DNA of 54,884 nucleotides from a bacterium (GTDB lineage: Bacteria; Lernaellota; Lernaellaia; JACKCT01), in NCBI GenBank assembly GCA_019912885.1, contig JAIOHV010000125.1, positions 1-54,884 of the forward strand, written 5' to 3'. Positions 34,495-43,249 of the stretch are shown piece after piece. The translations under genes and the position numbers were made by a program. How positions within the stretch are numbered: position 1 is the stretch's first letter; every line of letters begins with the position of its first letter. The notes below the pieces were generated by a model, which did no database searches, had not been told where the DNA came from, and worked only from the letters and a program-made list of their open reading frames with translations.

Positions 34495-35699
34495 CCGCCA
34501 TGCGTCTTTTCGAAATGATTCTCGCGACGTTCGCGGTCGCCGGGCTGGCCGGACTCGCGTTTCCCTATCTGGGCTATCCGCTTCTGCTTCGACTAATTCC
34601 GGCGCGCCGCCCGAACGAGCCGGTCGGCGAGCCGCCGCCCGCGCCCGGCGTTTCGGTCATCGTGGCGGCCTACAACGAAGCCGGACGCATTGCCGGCAAG
34701 ATTGACGACATCCTCGCCCAGGACTACGACGGGCCGCTTGAGATCATCGTCGCCTCCGACGCCTCGGACGACGGCATGGACGATGTCGCGCGGCGCTACG
34801 AGGACCGGGGCGTCCTGCTTGTGCGTCTGCCGGAGCGCGGCGGCAAGAGCGTCGCGCAAAACGCCGCCGTCGAAATCGCCCGCGGGGAGGTGCTGCTTTT
34901 CACCGACGCATCGGTGACGCTCGCCCCCGGCACGATCAAGGCCCTCATCGAGCGCCTGGCCGATCCGACCGTCGGGTGCGTGACCGGCGAGGACGCGAGC
35001 ATTGCCGCGTCCGCCGGCGACGCGTCCGCGGGCGCGGGCCTTTACACGCGGTTCGAGAAGGCGGTGCGGCGTCTGGAAGAGGAAAATACGGGCACCTTGA
35101 TCGGCGTATCCGGTTGCCTGTTCGCGGTGAGGCGCGAATTACGCCCGCCCGTGCCGCCCCAGGCGGTGGACGATCTTTTCGTGCCGATCCACGTGACCTG
35201 CCGGGGATATCGCGTGGTGGCGGAAAAGGGCGCGGTGGCGTACGTGCGCCGCACAAACGGGCTCGCGCAGGAATTTTCGCGCAAGGTCCGCACCTTCACG
35301 GGCGCGTTTTTTACCATGCCGGCGATTCGAAGGACGGAGGATCCCGTCGCGCTTGCACGCATCCGCCCGCACCTGTTCGCGCACAAGTACGCGCGTTGGC
35401 TTGGGCCGGCGTTTGCGCTCATGGCGCTCGCGGGATCGGGCCTGCTGGCGCCGCGCCACCCGCTGTTCGCGCTCGTCTTCGCTCTCCAGGCGGCCGGTTA
35501 CGCGGGGGGTCTTATCGGGCTTTTCGCGCTGGCGCGCTCCGCGCGGGGCGAAGACGCGGGCACGCCCGGTCTTATCGCGAGGATCACGCGGCTGGCGGCA
35601 TTTTTTCTCGTGGTGCAGGCGGCGGCGGCTTTCGCATGGTGGCGCTATTTCGCGGGCAAACCGTTCGTGGTGTGGACACCGACGAAACGCGCGGCATAA
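34491..35699 (+). CDS. Membrane-bound family 2 glycosyltransferase
   Basis: The 402-residue protein has an N-terminal membrane helix, a GT2 domain (VSVIVAAYNEAGRI, IIVASDASDDGMDD, LFTDASVTLAPGT, and a later GVSGCLFAVRRE), and three C-terminal helices. The layout is that of processive or polymerising GT2 enzymes such as hyaluronan or cellulose-synthase relatives, although the usual QxxRW motif is not evident. The start is TTG at 34491, overlapping the preceding stop (TTGA); an ATG at 34500 is possible. Its stop is immediately followed by the start of a small membrane protein gene (TAATG). Confidence 0.85.
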   Translation: MTAMRLFEMILATFAVAGLAGLAFPYLGYPLLLRLIPARRPNEPVGEPPPAPGVSVIVAAYNEAGRIAGKIDDILAQDYDGPLEIIVASDASDDGMDDVARRYEDRGVLLVRLPERGGKSVAQNAAVEIARGEVLLFTDASVTLAPGTIKALIERLADPTVGCVTGEDASIAASAGDASAGAGLYTRFEKAVRRLEEENTGTLIGVSGCLFAVRRELRPPVPPQAVDDLFVPIHVTCRGYRVVAEKGAVAYVRRTNGLAQEFSRKVRTFTGAFFTMPAIRRTEDPVALARIRPHLFAHKYARWLGPAFALMALAGSGLLAPRHPLFALVFALQAAGYAGGLIGLFALARSARGEDAGTPGLIARITRLAAFFLVVQAAAAFAWWRYFAGKPFVVWTPTKRAA

Positions 35700-36031
35700 T
35701 GGTTATTCGCGGCGCCGATGCCGCGCCGGGGGTGAGGATGCTGATTACCGACGCGATCCGCGAGATGCTCGGCGAGACAGGCAAAAAGGCGAGGGACATC
35801 GGAAAGGCGCTGGTACTTTTCGAGCCGGAGCCGCCTTATCGCGGCCGCGGCCTTTTGACCGTTCTCGTCACGAGCGCGTCTCTCATCACCATCGCGATCC
35901 TCGGCGGTGTGAGCCTCGCGGTCCTTCTCGTTCTGCTTGTTTGCCTCTCGCTCATCATGCTTCTTCTGACGCGCGTGATGGGCGTGGATATCACGGCCGC
36001 GCCGGAGGACATCTTCGGCTTCCGGTCCTGA
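35699..36031 (+). CDS. Small membrane protein of unknown function
   Basis: The 110-residue product has a soluble N-terminal ~55 residues (DAIREMLGETGKKARDIGKA) and two adjacent hydrophobic stretches (LLTVLVTSASLITIAILGG and a Leu/Val-rich segment ending LLLTRVMGV). I do not recognise a family. The ATG shares its first base with the preceding TAA (TAATG); a GTG at 35732 is an alternative start. Its position between the GT2 and PilZ-lipase genes suggests a role in the exopolysaccharide operon. Confidence 0.6.
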   Translation: MVIRGADAAPGVRMLITDAIREMLGETGKKARDIGKALVLFEPEPPYRGRGLLTVLVTSASLITIAILGGVSLAVLLVLLVCLSLIMLLLTRVMGVDITAAPEDIFGFRS

Positions 36032-36047
36032 AACCCCCGCGGTTCCG

Positions 36048-37139
36048 GTGGCGCGACGCGACGACGCCATAGCCTGCGCGCGAAAGGCCTTTCCGAATAT
36101 CCCCGTCGAAATGCGGGCGCGCGTCCTGATCACGCGTGGCCCGCAGGCGATGGTCGCCGACCGCGCGTTTCTTTCCTCGACGGGCATCATCGTCCCGGCG
36201 GATGACGGCAACTGGCCGCCCGGCGCGATCGTCGACGTCGATTTCACGCTTCAGGACGAGGCGCACGCCTTCACCGGCGAGGCCAAGGCGATCCGCCGCA
36301 TCCCGGCCGCGAACGGCGGCCCCGCAGGCATCGAGTTCGAATTCCTGAAACTCGATCACGACAAAAAAACACTGTTCGAGCAACTTCAGGATCTCAACCG
36401 GGTGCGCCGTGTGGCGACGCGCAGCGTTTTCGATATCGCGCATTACCTTCGCCATCAGGCGCGCGGCAACCGCGTTCCCGGCCGGGATTTCGGCGAGCCG
36501 GGGTCCGGCCACCGCCCGCCCGTGCTTGTCATTCACGGATTTCTCGGCACGCGCGGCGCCATGTTTCTCCTTGAGCAGCGCCTGAAGAGCATCGGGTTTC
36601 CGGTCTTTTCCATTCCGCTTGGCATGTTGAACGTGGACGATATCGCGGCCTCCGCGCGCGTCATCGCGGAAAGAATCGAAGCCCTTGCCGCGAAATACGG
36701 TTTTGACCGCATCAACATCCTCGGCCATTCGATGGGCGGGCTGATTGCACTTTATTACATCAAGCGGCTCGGAGGCGATCGCCGCGTGCGGCGGCTCGTC
36801 TCGATCGGAACGCCGTACCGGGGCGCGTCGATGGCGCTTGGCGCGCTCGTTGCCGCGCCGTGGCTCGCCCTGTTCATGAAAAGCATCACGCAGATCGTGC
36901 CGGGCAGCTCGTTTCTCGAAGAGTTGCACGCCGGGCCGCTGCCGAAGGACGTGGAGTTCGTCAGCCTCATCGCGCGCAATGATCAGGTCGTCGACCCGCA
37001 TAGCTGCGTGCTCCGCGGCGCGCACAATATCGTGCTGGCGACCAACCACGCGGGGCTCGTCGTCGCGCCCAAGACCTTCGCCGCGATCGACCGCGTGTTG
37101 CGCGGCGAATGGGCGCCGCCGGTTCAGAACGTCGCGTAG
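36048..37139 (+). CDS. PilZ-like domain fused to an alpha/beta-hydrolase (lipase-like)
   Basis: Residues ~15-115 look like a PilZ-type beta barrel, with FLSSTGIIVPAD in place of the (D/N)xSxxG motif, but no clear RxxxR. Residues ~160-363 are an alpha/beta hydrolase: VLVIHGFLGTRGAM at the oxyanion hole, ILGHSMGGLIALYYIKR with the nucleophile elbow serine, and a late His in ATNHAGL. The start is GTG at 36048, 16 bases after the upstream stop. A lipase controlled by cyclic di-GMP would fit the operon, but the missing arginines make binding uncertain. The 3' end overlaps the convergent small gene by 16 bases. Confidence 0.72.
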   Translation: MARRDDAIACARKAFPNIPVEMRARVLITRGPQAMVADRAFLSSTGIIVPADDGNWPPGAIVDVDFTLQDEAHAFTGEAKAIRRIPAANGGPAGIEFEFLKLDHDKKTLFEQLQDLNRVRRVATRSVFDIAHYLRHQARGNRVPGRDFGEPGSGHRPPVLVIHGFLGTRGAMFLLEQRLKSIGFPVFSIPLGMLNVDDIAASARVIAERIEALAAKYGFDRINILGHSMGGLIALYYIKRLGGDRRVRRLVSIGTPYRGASMALGALVAAPWLALFMKSITQIVPGSSFLEELHAGPLPKDVEFVSLIARNDQVVDPHSCVLRGAHNIVLATNHAGLVVAPKTFAAIDRVLRGEWAPPVQNVA

Positions 37140-37258
37140 ATGGTGCCGATATCCTGATCGCCCGAAAACAGCAGCAAGGCGACAAGCACGCCGAACCACA
37201 AGGCGGCGCGGCCGACATCGACAACAAGGGCGCGTGTCTTTGGCGACATGGGCATCAT
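37124..37258 (-). CDS. 44-residue single-helix protein resembling a detached MBOAT C-terminus
   Basis: The small product has one hydrophobic helix (AALWFGVLVALLLFSG) and ends GTIYATF. AlgI/DltB-type MBOAT proteins usually end with a last helix and an aromatic FIYFQF-like tail, and the upstream MBOAT here lacks that part. The ATG at 37258 overlaps the MBOAT stop (ATGA), so it would be translated with it. It may be a natural split of the MBOAT or a small partner protein. Its last 16 bases overlap the convergent PilZ-lipase gene. Confidence 0.6.
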   Translation of the reverse strand: MMPMSPKTRALVVDVGRAALWFGVLVALLLFSGDQDIGTIYATF

Positions 37259-38379
37259 CCCAACCCCAGCATTTTCGTCCACGCGACAAGCGCGTCGTCG
37301 AGCGGGCACGCGAAAAGCACCCATCCCCACGCGACGAAGTGGAACGTGACGATCATCGAAACCGCGCGTCGCGCCAGGGACACGGGCGCGGCGGCGGGCT
37401 TGCGCCGCGTCAACACGCGGTGCGCGATCATCCCCAGCCCATGATAAGCCCCCCACGCGACAAAATGCGCCTCGCCACCGTGCCAGATGCCGATCAATAG
37501 AAAGACGACAAGCACGTTGAAGTACTCGCGCGCGAACGGCACGCGATTGCCGCCGAGAGGAATGTAGACGCACTCGCGCATGACGTGCGTCAGCGAGATG
37601 TGCCACCGGCGCCAGAAGTCGCGGATGTTCGACGCGACGTAGGGGGCTTCGAAATTCTCTTCGATGCGCCAACCCAGCAGGCGCGCGGCGCCGATCGCGA
37701 TGTCGGAGTATCCCGCGAAGTTGAAGTAAAGAAAAAACGCGTAAGCGTAAAGGGCGATCCACAGCTCGAACGCCGTGGCATCGGGCACGCGATCGAAGCC
37801 GGCGGTCATCGGCGCAAGCGTCGCCGCGAGGATGTTCGTCTTCACGAGGCCGATCGCGATGCGTTTCGCACCCTTGGCAAAATCCGACGCGGCCTCGCCG
37901 TCTCGATCGGTCTCGTCCGCGAAGCGGGCAAGGCTTTTGATCGGCCCGGCGATGAGTGTCGGAAAGAAAAACGTGTGCGCGGCGAACAGCGTGGCGGACG
38001 GCGGCGCGGTTTGGCGTCTTGTGACTTCCGCGAGCGCGAGAAGCAGCGTGAACGCCAGATAGCTGATGCCGAGCGGGTGGGCGTCGCCGGCCGATAGCAA
38101 CGACGGCGCGACGTATTTGCCGATGACGAGAACGCCGAGCGTGACGGCGGCGCCCATGACCAGCGGCGCGCGTCGCCGCGATTTGCCCATCGCGCGAACG
38201 CATACGTAGACGGACGCGACGAGCACCGAAGCGATGGCGGCAAAGACCGGATCGCGAACGAAAAACACGGCCAGTGAAATCGCCGCGACCATCGGAACGC
38301 GCGCGGATTTCGGCGCCAGGCGCACAAGGACGGCGGCTCCCGCGACGAGCAGGGCCGCGAACAGCGTATCGGGAATCAT
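37255..38379 (-). CDS. MBOAT family O-acyltransferase (AlgI/DltB-like)
   Basis: The 374-residue protein has about ten membrane helices and the MBOAT signatures: YFNFAGYSDIAIG, NFEAPYVASNIRDFWRRWH, and IGIWHGGEAHFVAWGAYHG with the conserved histidines. It would pass acyl groups across the membrane for O-acylation of an extracellular polymer. It is about 90 residues shorter than AlgI; the missing last helix is encoded by the coupled 44-residue gene just downstream. Its ATG overlaps the upstream SGNH stop (ATGA), which fits a shared acylation machine. Confidence 0.9.
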   Translation of the reverse strand: MIPDTLFAALLVAGAAVLVRLAPKSARVPMVAAISLAVFFVRDPVFAAIASVLVASVYVCVRAMGKSRRRAPLVMGAAVTLGVLVIGKYVAPSLLSAGDAHPLGISYLAFTLLLALAEVTRRQTAPPSATLFAAHTFFFPTLIAGPIKSLARFADETDRDGEAASDFAKGAKRIAIGLVKTNILAATLAPMTAGFDRVPDATAFELWIALYAYAFFLYFNFAGYSDIAIGAARLLGWRIEENFEAPYVASNIRDFWRRWHISLTHVMRECVYIPLGGNRVPFAREYFNVLVVFLLIGIWHGGEAHFVAWGAYHGLGMIAHRVLTRRKPAAAPVSLARRAVSMIVTFHFVAWGWVLFACPLDDALVAWTKMLGLG

Positions 38380-39554
38380 GGGGCGACCGCCTCACCCCGG
38401 CGCGCGAGCGCGCCGGCGATGTCGCGCGCCAGCGCTTGGGCAAGGCGCCGCGACCCGGCGGGGTTCATATGATCGTTGTCGAAAAATTCGTCGCCCGGTA
38501 CGAGGTCGGAGTAATCAAGAAAGATTCCGCCGCCGCCTTCGACGGCGGCCTTCACGCGATGAAGATTCGCGGTGTAGGCGTCGGCATCGACAAGACCGAA
38601 TTGCCCGTTTAACGCGCGGTTCATCGGGTTCGCGAAAAAGATGGGCACCGCTTCGCGCTCGCGAGCCAGACGCGCGGTAGGCCCCAGAAAACGGAAAACG
38701 GGATTCGTGTCGTCAAGCGGCGCGACGTCGTAATACGAACGCAGCACCTCGATCGCCCAGTCGTCCCACCGTGTTTCGGTCCAGTCGCGCCGAGCGGCGC
38801 GCCGGCGCGAAAGGCGTTCGATCGACGCGCGAAAGCCGCTCGCCACCGCCACCTGGTAATAGCTCCTGGCGAGCTTGCGCGGATGAAGCCCGAAGATCCA
38901 CGCATTCACGATGTCGCGATTGCGGTAGAAAAACCAATGATCGCGCGCGAACGCCTCCGCGGCCGTGACGCCGCGCGCCCACGGATCGGCGGTTGCGTCC
39001 GAATCCGACGGGCCGGCGCGAACCGCCTCGCGAGCGCCGGCGCCCACGAAGCGATCGGCATCGGGCGCGTAGAGATCGGGAAAACGCATGGGCACGCCGA
39101 GATCCCACGCCCCGAAATTCTTGTAGTTGATGTTGTAAACGAACACGTCGCCCGGCCGCGTCCCGATGCGGTGCGTGATGTAAAAGGCGTCCGGGAGTTT
39201 GGTTGCCGTCAGGCCGATGTTGGCGACGCGGTAATCGCGCGCCGGCGTATCGTGCAGAAGGGCGGCCACAAGCGCCGGCGGGGTGTTCGCGGCGTCGAGC
39301 CGTTGCCCCTGGATCGTGGAATCACCGATGAAATGGATCGTCGGCTCGTCGTTCGCGGACAGCCAGGCAAGGTAGTCCGTAAGCAGCGCACGCGTGTCGT
39401 TGGCGAAACGGAAAGTGGGCCTGGCGAACGAGGCATGCGACGCGTGACGAAAGGCGATATCGACGAGGACGAACGCGGCGATGACGAAAATGGCGACGCG
39501 CGCGGTGCGGATAACGAGAACGATTCTCTCGCGGTCGCGGTGCGTTATTGCCAC
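38376..39554 (-). CDS. Membrane-anchored SGNH-fold protein, MBOAT partner (AlgX/AlgJ/DltD-like)
   Basis: The 392-residue protein has one N-terminal helix (residues ~12-34) and an SGNH fold outside the membrane: nucleophile Ser79 in FIGDSTIQG, block III NINYKN, and the C-terminal DNDHMNPAGSRRLA with the Asp/His pair. In alginate and teichoic acid systems such proteins complete O-acylation started by the MBOAT. The start is GTG at 39554, overlapping the upstream gene by ten bases, and the stop overlaps the MBOAT start. The polymer acylated is probably the one made by the convergent operon. Confidence 0.85.
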   Translation of the reverse strand: MAITHRDRERIVLVIRTARVAIFVIAAFVLVDIAFRHASHASFARPTFRFANDTRALLTDYLAWLSANDEPTIHFIGDSTIQGQRLDAANTPPALVAALLHDTPARDYRVANIGLTATKLPDAFYITHRIGTRPGDVFVYNINYKNFGAWDLGVPMRFPDLYAPDADRFVGAGAREAVRAGPSDSDATADPWARGVTAAEAFARDHWFFYRNRDIVNAWIFGLHPRKLARSYYQVAVASGFRASIERLSRRRAARRDWTETRWDDWAIEVLRSYYDVAPLDDTNPVFRFLGPTARLAREREAVPIFFANPMNRALNGQFGLVDADAYTANLHRVKAAVEGGGGIFLDYSDLVPGDEFFDNDHMNPAGSRRLAQALARDIAGALARRGEAVAP

Positions 39555-41725
39555 GCGGCGAGGGCGAGCGCGCGGGCTTCGTCGCCGTAGCGCCGCTGCA
39601 CCATGCCTTCCTTGGTCTCGATCGGTGTTACGCGCGCCATGGCCAGGCGGTCGCCCAGAAACGTGAGCGTCAGGAACGCCCCGTTCGATCCCTCGTCGCC
39701 GAGAAAATCGCCGAGAGGAATGTTCGTTGAGCCAAGGCGCCGCAACGCCCGAACGACGTTTCCCGCCAGCACGGCGTCCGCGCCGGCGGCAAGGCCCGCG
39801 TCAATATCCGCGCGCGTGGCGGACGCGGGCAAGGCCAGGACCTCGACACCGGCGCCGCCGAGATCGGCCGCGCCGGTCGCGATGGTGACCGGCATGCCGC
39901 GAACGGTCGATCGCAACGTCGCTTGCGCCTCGCCGAGGGCGGACCCGAACGCGCGAACGGCCCCGCCGTCCGGCACGAGCGAGCGGGCACCCAGCACACG
40001 CAGCAGGAAGGCTTCGCGTTCGTTCGGCTTCGCTGACAGGAAAATCGGAAAATCGGAACGGCGCACGTTCGGGTGCAGGTCGTAAACCGGCCGCATGCGC
40101 CGGGCGAACGCGTCGTCCGCCTCGGACCGGTCGAGGTCGAGGGTAAATGGCTCGTCCGGCGCGGACAGTCCGCCGGCGATCAGGAACGTGCGGAGTTGAT
40201 ACGGATCGAAAACAGGCGCGGGCGCGTCCTCGGGGTACGCGATCGGAATCAATAGCGGATAGGTCGGAAAATAGTTGCGGACCGTGGGGGAACCCTTGGA
40301 GGCGCAAAAACGCACGTTGGAGACGCACGGGTTGTCACCATCGACCGTCAATACCTCGACACGGCCGTCCAGGCGCGCCAGCGGCACGAATCCGAGCAGA
40401 TCACCTTCGTTCACCAGCGCGTCGAGAAGTTCTTCGGGTGTATCGAATTCGACCACGGTGGCCACGAGCGGCGCCTCGAGCCGATCCGCGATGAACTTGG
40501 CGAATCCGCCGAACGAGCCGATCCGAACCGGACCGGGCTCGCCGTTCAACTCTTTCCAGTCGGTCAGCTTGCCGGCGAGCGCATCGCGCAGGCGCTGCGT
40601 GCTGATGGTTTGAACCAGGCGCCCCTTGGGCGCGACGAGCGCGACGACCAGAAGGTTCGCGGAAACCGGATCAAACGACCAGCCGGAAACGACGTCCGAC
40701 TTGAGCAGGTGCAGGTTTCCCGGGCCGGTTTCGGGCAATTTTTGCCCGACGATGCGGCGGAAATTGTGATGGTAGAGTTTCGCGAGCTTGTCGTTTTCAA
40801 GCGCAAGACCGGCGTATTCGACGGGCGTCCACTTGCCGGTTGGGGCGCGGATCCGCGTCTGAACGCTATCGCGTTCGACGAACAGGCGATAGGCGGTGTA
40901 GAGCTGCGCGCCCCACTGGCCGCGGCGATGCAGGCGGTGGTCGAAGTTGAGGCCCGCGGCGAACAGCACGCGGTCCTGCATCAATTCGAAGAACAACGCC
41001 GCGCGTTCGCGGTCGCCCGCGATGGCGTTGAAGATCTCGGGCAGCTCCGGGATGGCATCGAAGCCGATATCGACGAATAGATTCGGTATCATTTCGAGGT
41101 AACGGCTCACCGCGTCGAGGTCCGATGGCAATCCCATCATGCCGCCGGCGATGACGTGCAATTCCGGGTGGTCCGTCAGAAGCGCCACCAGTTCGTCGCG
41201 GGCAACATCGGTCTCGATATGCGCGAAACAGGGGATTCCGTGCAGCTCCAGGTATTGATAGAGCGGCTCGTATCGCGGATCGGTCAGCCGAATTTCGTCG
41301 GGTCCGCCGCGCTGCCACAGAGCCAGCCCCCGGGCGCCTTCGCGCTGGCGTTCGACGAAAAATGCCAGCGGATCCTCGATGTCATAAGGGATGTAAATAA
41401 ACGGCACCGCCTTGCCGGGGGCCGACTTCGATGCTTCGAGCAGGAGATCGTTCTGGTATTCGGGCGGATCGGGCTCCGGGCGGTCCGGTTCCGGCGGCGC
41501 CTCGAGCGCGCCGGCGGCGACTGCCACGGAATGGATTCCGGCACGTTTATACGCCCACAGCAACTCCTCCGCCTTGTCGGCGCACGAATACGTGACGCGC
41601 GCCGAATAGACATCGACCTCGTCGAAGAGCTTCTCGCCGCAGCCGGCAAGGCCGATCGAAAGCGCAAGGATGAGAAGAATGGCAGGGGGCGACGGCCGCC
41701 GCCGCGCGGATTCAAATGGCGTCAC
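39545..41725 (-). CDS. Multidomain lipoprotein: amidohydrolase-like, substrate-binding-like and CapA-like regions
   Basis: The 726-residue protein has a lipobox with Cys29 (IGLAGC). Residues ~35-345 look like an amidohydrolase-2 TIM barrel: PCFAHIETD, HVIAGGMMGLPSD, NLFVDIGFDA and the typical end YHHNFRRIVG. Residues ~350-555 resemble a PstS-type phosphate-binding fold (RLRDALAGKLTDWKELNG, RIGSFGGFAKFI). Residues ~570-726 faintly resemble the end of CapA/PGA-capsule proteins (PLGDFLGDEGSNGAFLTLTF). The N-terminal metal ligands appear incomplete. The start is GTG at 41725. It is the first gene of the MBOAT set, so a periplasmic role in polymer handling is possible. Confidence 0.6.
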   Translation of the reverse strand: MTPFESARRRPSPPAILLILALSIGLAGCGEKLFDEVDVYSARVTYSCADKAEELLWAYKRAGIHSVAVAAGALEAPPEPDRPEPDPPEYQNDLLLEASKSAPGKAVPFIYIPYDIEDPLAFFVERQREGARGLALWQRGGPDEIRLTDPRYEPLYQYLELHGIPCFAHIETDVARDELVALLTDHPELHVIAGGMMGLPSDLDAVSRYLEMIPNLFVDIGFDAIPELPEIFNAIAGDRERAALFFELMQDRVLFAAGLNFDHRLHRRGQWGAQLYTAYRLFVERDSVQTRIRAPTGKWTPVEYAGLALENDKLAKLYHHNFRRIVGQKLPETGPGNLHLLKSDVVSGWSFDPVSANLLVVALVAPKGRLVQTISTQRLRDALAGKLTDWKELNGEPGPVRIGSFGGFAKFIADRLEAPLVATVVEFDTPEELLDALVNEGDLLGFVPLARLDGRVEVLTVDGDNPCVSNVRFCASKGSPTVRNYFPTYPLLIPIAYPEDAPAPVFDPYQLRTFLIAGGLSAPDEPFTLDLDRSEADDAFARRMRPVYDLHPNVRRSDFPIFLSAKPNEREAFLLRVLGARSLVPDGGAVRAFGSALGEAQATLRSTVRGMPVTIATGAADLGGAGVEVLALPASATRADIDAGLAAGADAVLAGNVVRALRRLGSTNIPLGDFLGDEGSNGAFLTLTFLGDRLAMARVTPIETKEGMVQRRYGDEARALALAAWQ

Positions 41726-41783
41726 GGGGCGCGGATTCTTTCATGCGTCCGGCGGGTCGTCAACAAACACGCGCCGCTTTTCA

Positions 41784-41812
41784 TTGACCAATTTCGATCG
41801 CTCGCCTACAAC
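41784..41812 (+). promoter_or_regulatory. Candidate promoter for the SDR gene
   Basis: TTGACC (41784-41789), a 17-base spacer and TACAAC (41807-41812) lie 31 bases before the ATG. It has the same -35 and spacing as the trp candidate and a -10 like that at 25048-25053. Confidence 0.48.
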
Positions 41813-41843
41813 CGGCGGCGAAAGGTGCGGAAAGGACGATCGG

Positions 41844-42938
41844 ATGGCCGGGCGCGTCATTTTTTTTACAGGATTTCCGGGATTTATCGGCAAGCGGCTC
41901 GTCGCGGAGATCCTCTCACGCGATACGGACACGCGATTCATTTTTCTCGTCCAGGAAAAATTTCTTGCCGCCGCGCGGGAAGCGATCGCGTCGATACCGG
42001 GAGCCGCGGAGGCTTCGCGCCTTGCGATCGGCGATATCACCATGCCGAACCTCGGGCTTTCGGAGAGCGACGAGCGCGCCGTTGCCGGCGAAGCGACGGA
42101 GGTTTGGCATCTCGCGGCCGTCTATGACCTTGCCGTCGACGCCGCGACCGCGCAAAAAGTGAACGTGGAGGGCACGCGAAACGTGCTCGATCTATGCGAG
42201 AAGATCGAGAACCTTTCGCGCCACGTGTATTTTTCCACCTGCTACGTCTCGGGCACGCGAACCGACACGGTTTTCGAGCACGAACTTTCGGAAAGCCAGG
42301 CGTTCAAGAATCACTACGAGGCGACGAAATACCACGCGGAGGTGCTGGTACGCCGGCGCGAAACCGTGACCAGCATCATCATTCGCCCGGCGATCGTGAT
42401 TGGCGACTCGAAAACCGGCGAGGCGGACAAATACGACGGGCCGTATCCGATGATCCTTCTGCTCGCGCGGTTGGCCCGCCGCGGATTGCTTATCAAGGGC
42501 CTGCGCCTGCCGGCCATCGGCGCGCGTGACGTTCGCCTGAATCTCGTGCCGGTCGATTTCGTCGTCGGCGCGACGGTGCGCATCGCCACGCGCGACGACG
42601 CTGTCGGAAAGACGTTTCAACTGGCGGATCCGGCGCCGATGACGCTGGGCGAATTCGCCGCCGCGCTCGCGAAGTGCTTTTCGCTCGGCGAACCGTTTGG
42701 CACGCTGCCGATCGGTGTCGTGCGGCTGTTGATGCGCACACCCGGCCTGCGGCGCCTTCTAGACGGGCAGGAAGAGGCGCTCGTCTATATGGAAGTGCAC
42801 GCCGCGTACGATACGCGCAACACGGACGAGGCGCTCGCCGCGACAAATTACGCGCGCCCCGACATCCGCGAATACCTGCCGAACATCGTGGAATACGTGC
42901 GCCGCCGGCTCGATGGCGCGCGCGGCGCGATGTATTAA
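41844..42938 (+). CDS. Extended SDR-family NAD(P)-dependent reductase
   Basis: The 364-residue protein starts with a Rossmann motif, FFTGFPGFIGKRLVAEIL, has the active-site YxxxK in HYEATKYHAEVL, and a preceding STCYVSG serine region. It resembles the NAD-binding-4 / male-sterility group that reduces fatty acyl or 3-keto groups, as in OleD-like or CarB-like reductases, but the substrate is not deducible. The ATG at 41844 has AAAGGA seven bases upstream and a candidate promoter. It is divergent from the lipoprotein of the MBOAT set. Confidence 0.85.
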   Translation: MAGRVIFFTGFPGFIGKRLVAEILSRDTDTRFIFLVQEKFLAAAREAIASIPGAAEASRLAIGDITMPNLGLSESDERAVAGEATEVWHLAAVYDLAVDAATAQKVNVEGTRNVLDLCEKIENLSRHVYFSTCYVSGTRTDTVFEHELSESQAFKNHYEATKYHAEVLVRRRETVTSIIIRPAIVIGDSKTGEADKYDGPYPMILLLARLARRGLLIKGLRLPAIGARDVRLNLVPVDFVVGATVRIATRDDAVGKTFQLADPAPMTLGEFAAALAKCFSLGEPFGTLPIGVVRLLMRTPGLRRLLDGQEEALVYMEVHAAYDTRNTDEALAATNYARPDIREYLPNIVEYVRRRLDGARGAMY

Positions 42939-43009
42939 AACGCGCGGCGGTTTGTGGTAAATCATTCGCCGTTTGCGCGCCCGGCGTGGCGCGCCGGGAG
43001 AAGCATTCG

Positions 43010-43249
43010 ATGGCACGAAAAACGTTGCGTTTGAATCCGCGCGCCTCGCTGCGCAAGAGTGTCGTGACCGGCCCGCGAGCGGTCCTGCAGGTCGGCCGAA
43101 ACGACCCCTGTCCGTGCGGCAGCGGCGAGAAATACAAGAACTGCTGCATCAACAAGGGCGACGCGTTTTTGCGAAAGATGGCGGACAAGGTCGCCAAGGA
43201 ACAGGCCAAGGCACAAAAGGCGGCCCTGAAAGCCGGGAAGGCGACATAG
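43010..43249 (+). CDS. SEC-C motif zinc-binding small protein
   Basis: The 79-residue protein carries a complete SEC-C motif, RNDPCPCGSGEKYKNCC, with Cys34, Cys36, Cys45 and Cys46. The motif is the SecA C-terminal zinc finger, which binds zinc and often contacts SecB or ribosomes, but it also occurs in many small stand-alone proteins. The C-terminus is Lys/Ala-rich. The ATG has GGGAGAAG upstream. Its TAG stop is directly at the possible start of the next gene. Confidence 0.85.
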   Translation: MARKTLRLNPRASLRKSVVTGPRAVLQVGRNDPCPCGSGEKYKNCCINKGDAFLRKMADKVAKEQAKAQKAALKAGKAT

